NCBI GenBank assembly: GCA_001655205.1
Contig: LPNZ01009878.1
Span: 62,001 to 126,000 of the forward strand
Origin: Lenisia limosa
Taxonomy: Eukaryota; Breviatea
Length of the DNA: 64,000 bases
Direction: 5' to 3'
Shown here: one piece after another, positions 25,201 to 37,701 of the stretch
How the letters are laid out: each line of letters starts with the position of its first letter
Numbering within the stretch: the first letter of the stretch is position 1
Notes under the pieces: generated by a model
What the model was told of the DNA's origin: nothing
The model's input: only the letters and a program-made list of their open reading frames with translations
The model's database searches: none
Program-made: the position numbers and the translations under genes

Positions 25201-28200
25201 AGGTTTGCTCACTCCCTTTTAGCCAATTTCACACTTCAGGCAATGTATTTTGAATTTGGTGAAGACTTGAAAACAGTGCAAAACTTTGTCAATAGGAGCG
25301 TCTCCAAGGTAGGGGTGTGACAGGTTTTAACTCATTTCTCTCAAAGATGAATTTCACATAAAAGCTCAACTGCCACCACTATTTTGTGCTGCATCTTTGA
25401 CGTTTTTCAGTCGGTTGCATCTCAAATGGTGTATGTCAGTTATGAAACCGAGAGGGAATATCCCGATCCTGCTGATCGCGCGGAGGTATGATATTAACTG
25501 TTTTCTGTTATCATACATGCCGAATGACTAATTGCATCAGGTTAAAGAATTCGGTGTTCATGGCTTCCTTTCAGACCTCTTTGAGATGGACCCATTCCAC
25601 AAAAAGTGTATTTTAGACAGAACACAGCTCCACAGAATTGTAAGCCTTTTGATTATCCCTTCTCTCAGTCCTAAAATCCAATAATCTTCTTATTCTACGT
25701 GATTCTCTTCCTCACCACCCTATTCCAGGCGTATGGTAATGACATCAAATACCAAGAAATAGGCAAGCTCACAAAAGGAAACATTACTTCAGCGTATTAC
25801 GGCAATAATGATATTGTGACAATGAAAAAGTCCTACTACTCTGGCGAAATGGTGTATTCGACAAAGTTTGAGGGTCGCCATTCTTCATCTCTTTAGAACT
25901 TTGTTATACATTTGCTTACCATATCCAGGACTTTCTTCAAAAAACCGGAAGTCATTACCCCCGNNNNNNNNNNNNNNNNNNNNNNNNNNNNNNNNNNNNN
26001 NNNNNNNNNNNNNNNNNNNNNNNNNNNNNNNNNNNNNNNNNNNNNNNNNNGAATGAAGAGAAGATTCTGGCCTTGCAGCGCCGAATGGATGATGCTGACA
26101 CCAAAATCGCGCATTACAAGGAGTAGGCTCGTGACCTAAGTGCTGACATTGCAGGAAGCAACGCGAAATGAAGGGACGACTCGCAGAAATCAATGACCAC
26201 ATCAACAGAAACAAGGAGGCTGGTGTAGGCTGGCCAGATTCTCTTTGTTGTGTGCTGTTCTGAGCCAGATTTTCTTCCTTGTATGCTGTTCTGATTGCTG
26301 TAGAGAAGTTATCAGCGCCAGATCCATGACCAAAAGAAGTTGTTGGGCCAAAAATGTAGGGGCAGGCTGCACGTGATTATTGTGTTGTGTAAAACTCTTC
26401 TCATATAAAATATTCTAAAATCGGTTTTTTTTGACATAATAGCAACTGCTGAGGAAGTATTGAATACAATTCGCAACCAACCTTCAGCGGAAGAAGAAAT
26501 CCGGAAGGTGGGTCTCTTTATCTCTTTCTATCAAGCTTCCGTTTAAGTCATGTTTGATATCATCCAATGACATTCAAGAATGAGGAGAACATTGCTAAAG
26601 TGTGGGCAAAATACAACGGCAAGCCAGCAGACCTCGTGGTATGTTTACGCGACTGAATGAGGCAATCGCTGACGTTCTAGAGTGCTTTGATTCCTGGTCT
26701 TGAGAAGTACAGCAAGAGACGCACCGGTCTCATTCGGAGAGCTGTCTGCAAAATCGAATATGAGAAGGTCGACTCGCAACTCAAACACCTGGAGGTTGCT
26801 GGGGTGAAAACGGGCTTTTGTGTGTTGCTTTTTATTTTGGTTTTGTTTTTTCAAGGATCTGTTCAATCTTACCATTTGGTGTTGGCTGTTCATATGAAGA
26901 TTGAGACTGACTTTGTAGAATATTATCGCAGAATTCCGTCGCCAGTTCAACATCTGTAAGCCTCCAACAGAACCAAGCCTTGTCCTTGTTGTTAACTGTT
27001 TAGCGAAAGACGCACATGAAGAGGCACATACACAGATGATTAATGCACGCACCGTAGCCAACAACGTAAGAAATGAGCCTGATTGAAGTCGGTTGAATAT
27101 TTATGCCATCAGGTCTGGCCCTACGAAAAGAACGGCGAAAAGGAGATTTATGACTCTGTAAGTGATTTATGGTGTTCTCTGACGTTTTAGCTCCCTGACA
27201 ACCTTGCTGAACTCACCACAACTCTGATTCGTATAGCAGCCCAAATTAACGTAAGTACTGTTTTTCATATTGTTAAACCCTTTACTTTGGTGACCATCCC
27301 AGGCCGTGCACACTGGTCATCGTGATATTAAAGCAGAGTTCGAATATGCGAAGGAGGCACTTGCTGCTTGTGTTCGAAAAATCAAGGAAATCTCAATGAC
27401 GATCACAAACACTGGGGTGAGCGTGATAGTCTTGCCTTTTGTTGAACTGATGATCTCTATTAAAGCAGTTTTTCACCCCTCCCCCTAGGATGACATTGTC
27501 CGCCGTCGTAAGGCTTGGGTCAATGAAGTGGACTCCATCGTGGAGCGTGCCAATGAGAGCTTCAAGGAAGTCGTGAATTACATGGACTTCAGCGCCTACC
27601 TCGAATTCGGTTTGCTACTGCTTCCTTCCTTCCTTCCTTCTTCACTTGCTTGTCATTTTGCCTTGTTTATTCTCCAGACAAGCCCAAGGACTCTGAAAAG
27701 AATGACTTGTTCAATGAGTTCGGCATCAAAATCATGGTTAAGTTCCCGCACCACACTGAGCATCGTGTTTTGAGCAGTAGGCTTCGTGTTGCAACCCTGT
27801 CTTTTTTTAATCAATCACGTCTATTATGGGATGACAAAGATGGGATCATAGCTTGACATTTCAGCGATGGCACAATCTGGAGGAGAAAAAGCGATCTCCG
27901 TTATGTCTTTCCTTCTCGCTCTCCAAACCGTGGCAAAGTGTCCATTTAGATTTATTGATGAAATCGAACAAGGTGGGGTTGTAAAAAAAACTTATTATGA
28001 GTATTACTCCCCACCTTTCCCGTTCAGTTTTTATTTTTTACTTTTCAGGCATGGATAAAAAGAATCACACGATGGTGTGGGAGGCCATCCTCAAAACTAC
28101 CAGGTCGCAGCATTCCCCCCAGGTTTGTTTTAACTTGTAACTCATGCAATAGTACTTCATTCTCACCCCCAAACTGCGTGATGGCTTTAAATACACACGT

Positions 28201-28478
28201 GACGTTCGTGTGCATCTACTTTTTAACGGTTGGCCCAACTATCTGGCTTGAGTTTTTTTTTTGTGTGTGTCTTTTTGTCTCATTATCCAGGTCACTTCAA
28301 CCACATGTTCAAGCGCCGCCTGATTGAGATGGTTGAGAATGAAGCCTCTCAGCCTGTCACCTCGCAACCGCCACAAAACTCACAAAGAGCGGTTCGTGTC
28401 TCTTGACTGTCTTGACCTCATCTTATTATGTAGACCCCCAAGAGACAGAGGAAACGAAGAATTGATGATGAGGATTGA
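22254..28478 (+). CDS. SMC5: SMC5, ATPase of the SMC5/6 genome-maintenance complex
   Basis: SMC5 pairs with SMC6 to handle recombination intermediates and stalled forks. From ATG 22254, the sequence reads MSQLRDDNFD, then VRVQNFMTYDQAEIEMGPGL and Walker A ILGPNGTGKSSL, a hallmark SMC N-terminal lobe. An N-lobe exon ends CDEAYVELTLHDDEAK. Long coiled-coil exons follow (for example VEEEYNQFKELEGMREK, KEKMEEALSEYQEKQKPLE, RHLDEEKYNLNKESEEIVAH). The hinge region lies around 25130-25860 (FGVHGFLSDLFEMDP, YGNDIKYQEIGKLTKGN). A second coiled coil precedes the C-lobe: MAQSGGEKAISVMSFLLALQ (ABC signature), FRFIDEIEQGMDKKNHTMVW (Walker B/D-loop) and QYFILTPKLRDG. A basic tail RQRKRRIDDED stops at 28476-28478. 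About 35 introns interrupt it, and a 25-bp minisatellite occupies one. The gap at 25964-26050 lies just after the hinge. Confidence 0.94.
23310..23411 (+). repeat. 25-bp minisatellite (4 copies) starting at an SMC5 5' splice site
   Basis: GATCGTGAGGAGAGGAC-type units start at 23310, 23335, 23362 and 23387 and fill the 5' part of the intron. The exon ends CTCCAAGATC and the donor GTGAGG is repeated in every unit. The next exon (VIDPQLVEEQSTLANFQ) starts after CACAG near 23433. Confidence 0.85.
25964..26050. other. Assembly gap (N run) in SMC5
   Basis: There are 87 unknown bases between an exon ending FFKKPEVITP and the exon beginning NEEKILALQRRMDD. Confidence 0.99.
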
Positions 28479-28595
28479 GTATTATTTAATAGAAGTTATT
28501 GATGGTACTTTGGCCCTTTTCTCTCAACGAAACATCAAATAGTACTTCATAACCCCAACCCCAACCCCAAGAATAACAAGAATAACGGCTTTGCT

Positions 28596-31500
28596 TTAGA
28601 TCTGCAAGTAGGACGCGGGAACAACTCCTCTCCGCCCTCTCAGCGACACCTCAACCCAACCATCGCCGTCAGGCTGAATGGTCAGAAATCACCTGGTCAT
28701 ATGGACTTTGTCTTTAAATAAAACTAGGCACCCGCCTCTCCAGCATCTAATAAAACTAGGCACCCACCTCTCCAAGCATCTCCACGTTGTCACCCGGCTT
28801 GATTGACAACTCGCCTGGACCAGAAGACGCGTATTCATAGAGAACTTCAGTAGATGCTGACACTATTGCGACTGAGCAGTTAGACCAAAAACTGCCTGTG
28901 TTGAAATGTGATATTTCAGCAAAGATGAAACATTTCAGTTTAAGATGATATTTCAACCCCTCACAATCGTCCATTGTTGAAGCTCCTACGGTTGAAGCGC
29001 CCATAGTTGCGGTGGTAGTGTTATCATCAAACTCTTCGAACGAACTAAACCGTCAGAAGAGGTACAAACCCAGCTTACGGTGACGGTTGAGGCTTCTTCA
29101 ACTTTGAGGTTGGATCGGTCTTCCTGAAGGCAACTGCAACCACTGCCCCAGCCACTGTGAAGGCACCAAGAGCTCCTCCCTACAATATAAGACCACTTAT
29201 GTTGCTGCAAAGCGTTTATTCAAAAGACCTGCCTACAACGAGGGTCGTAGTTGAGATGCCATCATCGCCTGCGTTGTACTCTTCCGCAATAACGGGTCCA
29301 GTGAACTCGACCATCTTCACTCCTAGGGTGTTGCATGAGAGACAGAAAACATGACAGAGTATTGTCACCCAAATCATGGCAGCTGACCTGAACCGAACTG
29401 GAGTTGGACAGAGTTGGACGACCAAAGGCCAGCTACTGGGGCAAAGAACAGATCAACGGTGCGGTTGGAGGATACCTGATTTGTCAAAGGGCTACTGTGC
29501 CGCTTTCACCATGAAAATACAGCATGACATAGGCAGGGTGACCATACCGAGGGAAGTGGACACTCCGCGTAACCATTGGAGGCGCTATACGACCCAACTG
29601 TCGTACTGAAACCCTCGGATTCATGTCCATATCTAAATGATTAGCTCTTAACAATCCTGAAATGAATTCATATCCTGATGTCTGAGCGGAAAGAATCCTT
29701 CCCATACCTGCAAACACCAGTAGTTGAGTCTCCCATGGAGTCAAGGTAGCGACCAAAGATGCGAATGGGGAATCTGGGAGGTGGGGGAGTGAGATAAAGA
29801 AAGTGTCAACAGTTCAGACTAATAGATTGTAGTCCTCCGCTCACTCTGCACCAGTCAAGGGGACGATATTCGGTACTGCGGCGGACAAAACGGGGGCAAT
29901 CACAACCTTGACCTTGGTCGTGAGCTATTACATACATACGTAGCCTCTTATTTCAATTTAAAGAGAGCCTACCTTGACACCAGCACCTGGGGCAGCACCA
30001 GCCTGGCTGATGGCCATCGTCGCACTTCCTACGGTGAAGGTCAGAATTTGCAAAGAAGGAATTGGAAAAAGAACGGAAGATGCCAAAAGCCAAAAGCCAA
30101 CCCAGGGTCTGAACAGCCACAGTTGGACACGTGACTTTGAGGTTGGCTGAGTCCTTGGTGCAGGCAGTCGACGAAATATCGGCGCTGTTCAAAGTGACCG
30201 TTACTGCTGATGATCTGCAAAATGGGTGAAAATTAGGCTTGGAAGGTCAAAAGAGAACAGGAAAGAGAAAAAGATCTGGAAGAAGAAAGAAAATTAGACA
30301 AGGAACAGTATTCCGTTGACATACGGGATAGCATCAACGGTGAGAGTGATGCTGGAGGCCTCGTTGGCAATGAGGAATTTCGGAGAGGCGGCTGTGACTG
30401 TTGTTGTTGATGCTGCAGTACCACACATATTATTGGTGCAACTGGGAGAGGTCATCATCACATGATGGTAGGTAAACATAATACAAGAAATGGTTGAAGT
30501 CCATGAAGCTAACGTGAGAGATCCCGAGCAATCGCTGTTTTGGAGACAACTGGTACGACACTTGCTGCTGCATGCGTAGTTGTAGCAGGAAATGACCGGA
30601 CTGTTTAGTCAGTTTTGATATCCAACCCCCAGGCAACTAGAATACTCCGCCAGCAACCTGTCAACGCACGATCCGGAATAGCACGCGCCCTTAGGAAGGA
30701 ACTCGTCTGCTGTTGTTGAGCACATGGCCTTCCCACAACTCTGGCCGTCTCTACTTGATTGGCAGTATCCTGAACCGCATGATTGGCATTCCTGTCAAAG
30801 TGAGTGTGATGTGGTTAAGAATAGTAAGCTTTCCCTTAGAATGCATAGTGCCAAAACAAGTCCCAGCCTACCCCTCCACACGCCTTGTTGCAGCACATGC
30901 CCGAGGCGCAGACGCCACTTTGACACTCACTCTCCAACTCGCAAGTCTTGCCATTCGCCTGAACATTGAGGATGGTTTTGAGTGGTTACAGGAACAATAT
31001 TATAGTACTATCGTCAAGAAGACAACTCAGACCTTGAGATTGGTGTCGCAAATGGGAACAGAACAGACATCGGCAAGGACCGGGGTGGCTAAGCCTGAGT
31101 CTTGACAGAGCGATTGGCTTCAGTGTGAAACAACAAAAAATTGAATAAATAAATAGAAGCAGAAGTCTAAAATTTTAAATAAGCAAATCAAAGCGGATAA
31201 CATATGTACCTGAGCTCCGTGGCTAGACATGCCTGCATACCTGACTTCGTCGCCATCCTCATTGACGCATACTGCGGTGCGGGAGCGATGGCCATCGCCT
31301 GAGGCGCTGCATGCTGGAGCGCAGGTTGAATACACCGACGTCAACCACATGTAGTGCACCTCTGGGGGGGGGGTTAGACTCCAGGCTTGAGATCACAAGA
31401 TCACGCACCTGAGCAAGCTGTGCCGGTCCAGGACCCGTCACTGCCACAAGTCATTTCGGTCTCATCTCCATCTGGCCCTGAGGAGGCTGCACGGAATCCT

Positions 31501-34500
31501 GCGGGTGTGAAAAGAGTCAAGGGGCTAAAAGAAGAAAAAGTGTCACTAACCCCTTGTAATTCCAAGTAGGCATACCTCTGTTGCAAGTGAAGGTACATTT
31601 ATCTCCCACTGCAACTGAGCCACAAGAGGACGCTGCATTGGGGAGAGATCCACACTTGATTACTGGGGGGGGGGGGGANNNNNNNNNNNNNNNNNNNNNN
31701 NNNNNNNNNNNNNNNNNNNNNNNNNNNNNNNNNNNNNNNNNNNNNNNNNNNNNNNNNNNNNNNNNNNNNNNNNNNNNATATTTGAAAAACAAAATAAGTT
31801 CATAACTCAGACCCACATTTACAAGACGGCACACTCTCCATGAATTTGCCATTGCTGTTGCAAGTCATTGTTTTCGTTTTTCTAGAAGTACGTCAGGGTC
31901 AAAATCCAAAATCCAATTTAGAAAAATATAAAAGTGACTTCCAAAAAGGCAGCTTACACTCCAGAGGAAATGTGATATCCCGAACTGCAGGTGATGGTGC
32001 AAGTGTTGGGAGCCTTTTGGGTTACAAGGGAAAAGAGGAGGCATTACGATAGCAGCATGAAAAGTCCACCAACATTGACGGAAGAACACGCAGTTGCTGC
32101 ATCGGAGTTCGCTACCGTGGGTTTGGCACATGAAATTGTGTCGGTGGCTGGATGGTTGGTGTTATGTCCATCTCGGCGTAAAAGTCTACATATTCCTCTG
32201 TTTTTACTAGCAATTGGAGGTTTCCAAGAGTTATTTTTTCTTCTCAAAATAAGAGGACACCATAATCCTTAGATCCCCAGCTTTACCCACCTGGACACGT
32301 GGTTGATGACCACACTCCAGAGCTATTGCAAGTCACTGTACGCGTGGAGCCGGATTTACACTGAATCGAACATCTGAATAATTAGGTTTCGATGTCACTA
32401 AACTCAGAACTGCAGGGAACCAGGGTAGGCCAAGCTGAGAAGCAGAACCCACGTTGAACCAGAGGCGGCGCCGCTGCAGCCAGCACCAAGGGTTCCGAAG
32501 GGCACAGCCGACTTTTGTCCGCCTATCGAGTCAGCATCGTTGTTGATTCAAAGGTTAGAGAGGCCCGGGCCTACATCTGCAGACGCCGGTGTTGCAGTCG
32601 GCTGACACTGCCGGTTTTTCTTCCTTGCAGTACTGCGAACCTGAAGCATGACCTTTCACAAGAAAAACAGCCAGATATGTATATCCTCGAGAAATACTGG
32701 CCTTGTCAACAACAGAACATCATGGCCTGACACCCCCAACTTTGTGAGCACGTGACGGAGCGCGTTTTGGTGCCGCCGCCGCACTGTTTGTTGCAGCTTC
32801 CCCAGTCGCCAACCTAGGGCTGTCAGACGGTTCTCAGAACAGGGAGTAGCCATATACTATTCAGACATGGGGTTGCAACCAAGTCCCCACAGACTGTCCA
32901 ATAGCCACAAAGCTGTGCGTTACAGACTTGTGACGACTCTGGAGCCGGACCTATTTATTAGTGACCTCATTGTAGCGGTATATATATACATCAAAAGTCC
33001 TTGTATGGCATACCCAGGAGTTCTAGGCACTGGGCAATATCTCTGTTGCAGTTGACAGTTCGCGTGCGGGTTCCGCCGTTGCAGGTCTCAGAGCAGCTGC
33101 TCCACGAACCAGTCTAAGATGGTCAACTATCAACTATCCAAGTCCAGTCTAAAATGCTATCAACCCTCCCACGTTCCATGACGGACATGATTCGGTGTTG
33201 CATGTTTGCGATGCGGCGGGTTTGGAGAGGGAAAGAGCCGTGCACTCACTATCTGCAACCTACATACAATGACTAATTGTATATCAATCTGTGAGAACTA
33301 CTTGTGGTTCTAANNNNNNNNNNNNNNNNNNNNNNNNNNNNNNNNNNNNNNNNNNNNNNNNNNNNNNNNNNNNNNNTGGGTACAAGACACAAGACTCTCT
33401 ACCCTCCCACTCGTTTGCCAAGGTACAAACAGTTAACAACGCGGGTTTGCGTTCCACTTCCGCACTTCTTCGAACACTCACTCCAATCACCAGTCTAAAA
33501 CATTAGTCTAACCAAAAACATTGTTGAGATGCATTTCAGGAAGGTCATGCGGTCATCACTCATTTCCCTTATTCGGTCCTACGGAGTTCAAACCTCATAT
33601 TTAGCGCAGTCCATAGTGTTACAGGCCTTGGTAGTCGCGGGCTTGGATTTGATGTCACAATAGAAGTCACTGACAACGGTTCCGTCATTCTTGACCTGGT
33701 ACCGTGATTACTGTCTTTGAACTTTCACATCCAAGATGTTTGATTCTCAACTGGCATTCATTGTCGACCCCCTCCCACCTTGCAGGTAACTGTCCGCATG
33801 TTTTCACCTCCTCCACAAGGCTTATCACAGTCAGACCAGGAACCTAGGGGTGTGATTAAAAGACCAAAGGGTAGATACAACGAGAAAGATAATGATACCA
33901 CATTAAAATTAATAAAATAATGATATCACTTCAGTCCCAAAACAAGATGTGAGTAAATCTTCAATATAAAAAAGAAGATAAATCCAAGGACTTATCATGA
34001 TATGACCAACCGGTGGTCCACTCGTAAGAAGCGTCACAAGGGGGGCTCTGGCAGCTCTGCGAAATTGCAGGGAATCCTGAGGGACAAGCATCGGATGCCT
34101 TACCTAGGAAAATGAGGTGCGCCTTATAAAAATTCCTGCACCTTCGGGATCAATGCAGGCGGTTCGGGTCTGTGTACCGGACTGTCCGCAAGGCCCAGTG
34201 CACTTCGACCATGCGCCTGGTGAACTGAACTGTAAGGTCGTCTATTGTGCTATTCCGGTACCAGCCCCTTACTTGATGTAACTTGCTTTGTCCGCTTCAA
34301 TAGCAGAAATGCAGGATTTGGAGACACAGACCTGGAAAGTTAGTAAAGACTGTTGGAACACAATAAGCATCAAACACGGGTCCTTAAATGGTGACGGCAA
34401 CAAGCAACTGGATCCTTGGTCTTGGACATTAAACACACCTTATCCGTGTCACAAGTGGTTCCTGTCGGGACAGTCCAGGAAGAAGAAGCTGAATACATGT

Positions 34501-37500
34501 CAACTCATGAAGGAAGCTATCCAATCACAAACAGCCACCTACAGAAGCAAGAGCCTGAAGAGCTTTTGCAGTAGCTTCTTGTGCAGTCTACCGGCTTAAG
34601 TGGGTCGCAGCTGTATTTATTAGCACTAAACGAAAGAACTGGCGAATATGCAAAGAAATAAGATAGCAGTCCCCATACGCAGTGTAGGAGCTCGAGCACC
34701 CCTGCGTTTGAGAGACACATTTTCCCTATAGCAATAAGACAAAGGATGCAAAGGGAGATGCGAGGCATTTTGACCCAAAGGGCAAACCTGGAAGCAAGTT
34801 GAACGACTCTCGATTCCGTCGGAACACGCAGTGCCAGCCAATTTATGTGACACTAAGGGGTCAAGCCCGCCAAAAGAACAACACACTCATCACCCACGTA
34901 CTCGGGCATTTAGAGGACTTTCCGGTGCAATAGTCGGCCAAATCACAAGCTGAGTCAACGCCAGTATTTTTGGCATTGCAAAGGGTTCCTGAAGACCTGA
35001 TATGGTGAGATGAGCAAAGACTCCAATTTTGCTGAGACAGGCATACTTGAACTGGCAGCTGGCGCAGCAGGGGTCATAGTCAGAACAAACAGCGCCTGAG
35101 TTGAACTTGCAAGTTGTGGGGTTGCAACATGAGTCGCTGCAGCCTTCCATACCACAGTCACAATCCTCTCCTTTAGAAATCAGAAATTACAAAAGACAAT
35201 ATCGTTGTTGACAAGTATGTACTAGATGAGCACTATCATACCAGTTTCGACGAGGCCATTTCCACACACGTTGGAAGTCTTGCCAACATTGGCACCTAAA
35301 ACGTAATTTCATGTTTGGAAAAAAACCGTGGTAAAGCCTCCCCCCCCCCAGACTATCCGTGGTACATGCGCCATTGCCGTTACTGACCCAGGTGTCCAGA
35401 GCAGTCACGCTAGAAGCGTCCCAATTGGAGGGGTTTGATCCAGAAGACGACATAATCTAAAGAGTCATAGCCCTCCTGTGGCAGGAAGATATCCAAAAGA
35501 GACGAGGCACTCACCAGTCCTGAGGGAGTAACGTGTCTCAGACTCCAGTTGTGTCCAAGCTGAGTGGGTCAAAACAGTTCAGTAAAGCTGGAGCAAACCT
35601 CGTGAGTTGCTGTGGCTCCAGCATTGTCAGCTGCGCGGTTGATGGTAAACTGGTTGATACTGCAGGAGCTGCTACCACACATCGAACCCACCGGAGCTGA
35701 AAATGTCAACTATTCAAAGAGAACTCCAAACTCCAAATCAACATAACATGTAATACTCAGAACCGCCTACCATAGCCAATAACATTGTCACGGAAATCAG
35801 TTCCACTGAAAAGAAGCGTGTTGTCGTAAACTCGCAAATCGCGGCTCCAAGCCTACAACATGAGACCAGTACTTGGTGGCTCAAACCTTGAACTGAGACA
35901 GCAGGCTTTCATAGTCTACGCTATCACCAGTGTAGGTCGGGGAGTAGGGATCACCATCTGATTTTTGTTATTCGGAAATTGCAAAGTTTTTGATGAATAA
36001 CATTGCCAGCAACATACGGGCGAAAGTGGACATTCGAGAAATTACTACATTGACACTGTATGAGGCGCCTGCCCTGTTTTGGTAGCGCGTGTGAATTGCG
36101 TTGGCTGCGTCAGCGCAAGATTGGTGCGTGTTGGAACCGAAGTCTGAGGGATTAAAGACGTCATCATCATGCCGGCATGACCCTTCATACTGACCCAGCG
36201 TGCGTAGTCGTTGACAAATTCCACCTCAAGATACAGCTGTGTGGCTCGTCTGTGTCGTTCCTATAATACAGTTAATCATGCCCACTTCTTTGCAATCCCA
36301 TGTCCATCTTGCAGACCACTTGTTCAGGAGTGCGGCGCTCAATTTGGTGTTTCAAGGCGTCTTGTTCGGCCAATTCGTCCTCAGTTGCTGGAGCACTCTG
36401 CAACAATGAATTAACGTCTTGAGTTGCCCCTTCCTCCCATCATGGCCTGAGCAACCCCAGACCAAGCAAATTCCGTCATCCTGGAGTTCGGCTCGCGACA
36501 CCACAATATGGTCATTGAGGCTATCCGGGTCCCTCTGGGGTGTGAAAGAATGGTCATTGAGGCTATCCGGGTCCCTCTAGGGTGTGAAAGAATGGTCATT
36601 GAGGCTATCCGGGTCCCTCTGGGGTGTGAAAGAATAATACGATTGAGTAACAGAAAAACGTCTTATGAAACCGATGAATACATACTCTTCTCATTTCAGC
36701 AACTTCGGGGTTGGAAACTTCAGCAGGGTGCGAAAGGCGCCATGATACTTGCTCGGTATGGATAGTTCCAGATACTCCTGGGTGATGAGCCAAGTACTAT
36801 TAACAGCAGCACATTGGTAAAACATGTCCTCCTCACCTTCACAGAGGGAGGCAGACGACTTTAGATTTGAGGATACCCCATCAATCTGAAACATCAATAC
36901 TTAGCAGCATGCCACAGCAAACAAAGATGTCACAACAAACCCAATTTACACTGTATCCCCCCACCGAAGCGGTTCCAATATATTGGCATCTCTTGATAGT
37001 GGGGGTTATTGCGACTGATTTCATATCGGTGGGGTCATTGTTGATATAGAGAAACTCCTGGAAATCCTCGCCGTACAACTGCATTGTCAAATAAGGCTCA
37101 AAAGTTGTGGAAGTGTCCAGGGGTTGTTTGATACTATTAGAGAAAAAAAAGGTTACAATCCCCACCTGATCAAAAGGTTACAATCCCCACCTTATCAAAA
37201 GGTTACAATCCCTCCCTGATCAAAAGGTTACAATCCCCACCTGATCAAAAGGTTACAATCCCTCCCTGATCAAAAGGTTACAATCCCTCCCTGATCAAAA
37301 GGTTACAATCCCTCCCTGATCAAAAGGTTACAATCCCCACCTGATCATTTCTGTCAAAATCAACCGAAAAGTCCTAAAATAATAAAATAAAGACGACATT
37401 GTCTGAACAGTCGAGGGCCTAACACCCCCCCTACTCTGCCGAAAGCCTGGAAAGACAGGCCCTTTTCAGAGACTGGGAATTCTCCACCATCACGAGCCTG

Positions 37501-37701
37501 CTTTCCTCTTGTTACTTTCACCACTTCATAGTCTCCAGCAATTCGCACTGAAGATCGGTCTAGCAGGGGGGGGGGTCAGCCACAGCAATATCAATAAAGT
37601 TATGTGTGGTGCACCCACGAGAAAAATACAAGGCAGTCCTTCTTACTATTGACAGCGCAAACTGCAGCGACAAGCACACACAGAAAAAAGATGAACCTCA
37701 T
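28596..37701 (-). CDS. ADAM-like transmembrane metalloprotease with TSP1, sushi and SH3 domains
   Basis: From ATG 37701 a signal peptide (MRFIFFLCVLVAAVCAVN) leads to a prodomain (DYEVVKVTRGKQARDGG, QLYGEDFQEFLYINNDPTD). The reprolysin domain follows (LEVEFVNDYARW, SYSVNVVISRMSTFAR) with zinc motif HELGHNWSLRH, split by an intron near 35580, and a Met-turn GLIMSSS. Next are a disintegrin-like block (GMEGCSDSCCNPTTCKFNSG) and Cys-rich part (CDLADYCTGKSSKCPSTW). At least five TSP1 repeats lie between about 34210 and 32750 (AWSKCTGPCGQSGTQTR, GSWSDCDKPCGGGENMR, DWSECSKKCGSGTQTR, SWSSCSETCNGGTRTRTVNC, DWGSCNKQCGGGTKTR). Sushi-like modules (CGSLPNAASSCGSVAVGDKC) and Cys-knot stretches (ESECQSGVCASGMCCNKAC) come next. 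A TM helix (GALGAFTVAGAVVAVAF) near 29130 precedes an SH3 domain (LYEYASSGPGELSIKPGD, DGWVEVSLRGRRGVVPASYL) ending at 28596. All key protease residues are present. The likely role is a cell-surface sheddase or adhesion receptor with cytoplasmic signalling. Confidence 0.87.
28716..28780 (-). repeat. 32/33-bp tandem duplication at the 5' splice site of the SH3 intron
   Basis: The copies are 28716-28747 and 28748-28780. On the minus strand the real donor is GGAGAG|GTGGGTGCC after VEMLGE. The second copy, now inside the intron, has GAGAG|GCGGGTGCC, so its GT has become GC. Confidence 0.85.
31679..31777. other. Assembly gap (N run) in the ADAM-like gene
   Basis: There are 99 unknown bases next to a run of 13 G on the plus strand. 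The run is the poly-C tract of the acceptor before the sushi exon VIKCGSLPNAASSC. The homopolymer probably caused the break. Confidence 0.99.
33314..33376. other. Assembly gap (N run) in the ADAM-like gene
   Basis: There are 63 unknown bases between two TSP1-encoding exons. Confidence 0.99.
36508..36633 (-). repeat. 42-bp triplication carrying a 3' splice site in the ADAM-like gene
   Basis: Three copies start at 36508, 36550 and 36592. On the minus strand each carries an acceptor CACCCCAG or CACCCTAG followed by AGGGACCCGGATAGCC. Because 42 is a multiple of three and no stop occurs, each copy can be read as extra protein (RDPDSLNDHSFTPQ) or spliced out. Confidence 0.85.
37151..37347 (-). repeat. 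25-bp minisatellite (about 8 copies) making up a prodomain intron
   Basis: Units start every 25 bp from 37151 to 37326. On the minus strand each reads GTGGGGATTGTAACCTTTT then GATCAG. The exon ends FSVDFDRNDQ at ATGATCAG, so the first unit begins exactly at the donor and every later unit offers another CAG|GTGGGG. Confidence 0.9.

Noticed and set aside
26645-27064. 139-codon minus-strand open frame within SMC5
   Set aside because: It overlaps SMC5 coiled-coil exons that have consistent phases on the plus strand, and has no independent support.
37151-37347. Regular 25-bp repeats that could suggest a CRISPR array
   Set aside because: The units are contiguous with no unique spacers, lie in a eukaryotic intron and coincide with a splice donor. 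This is a minisatellite.
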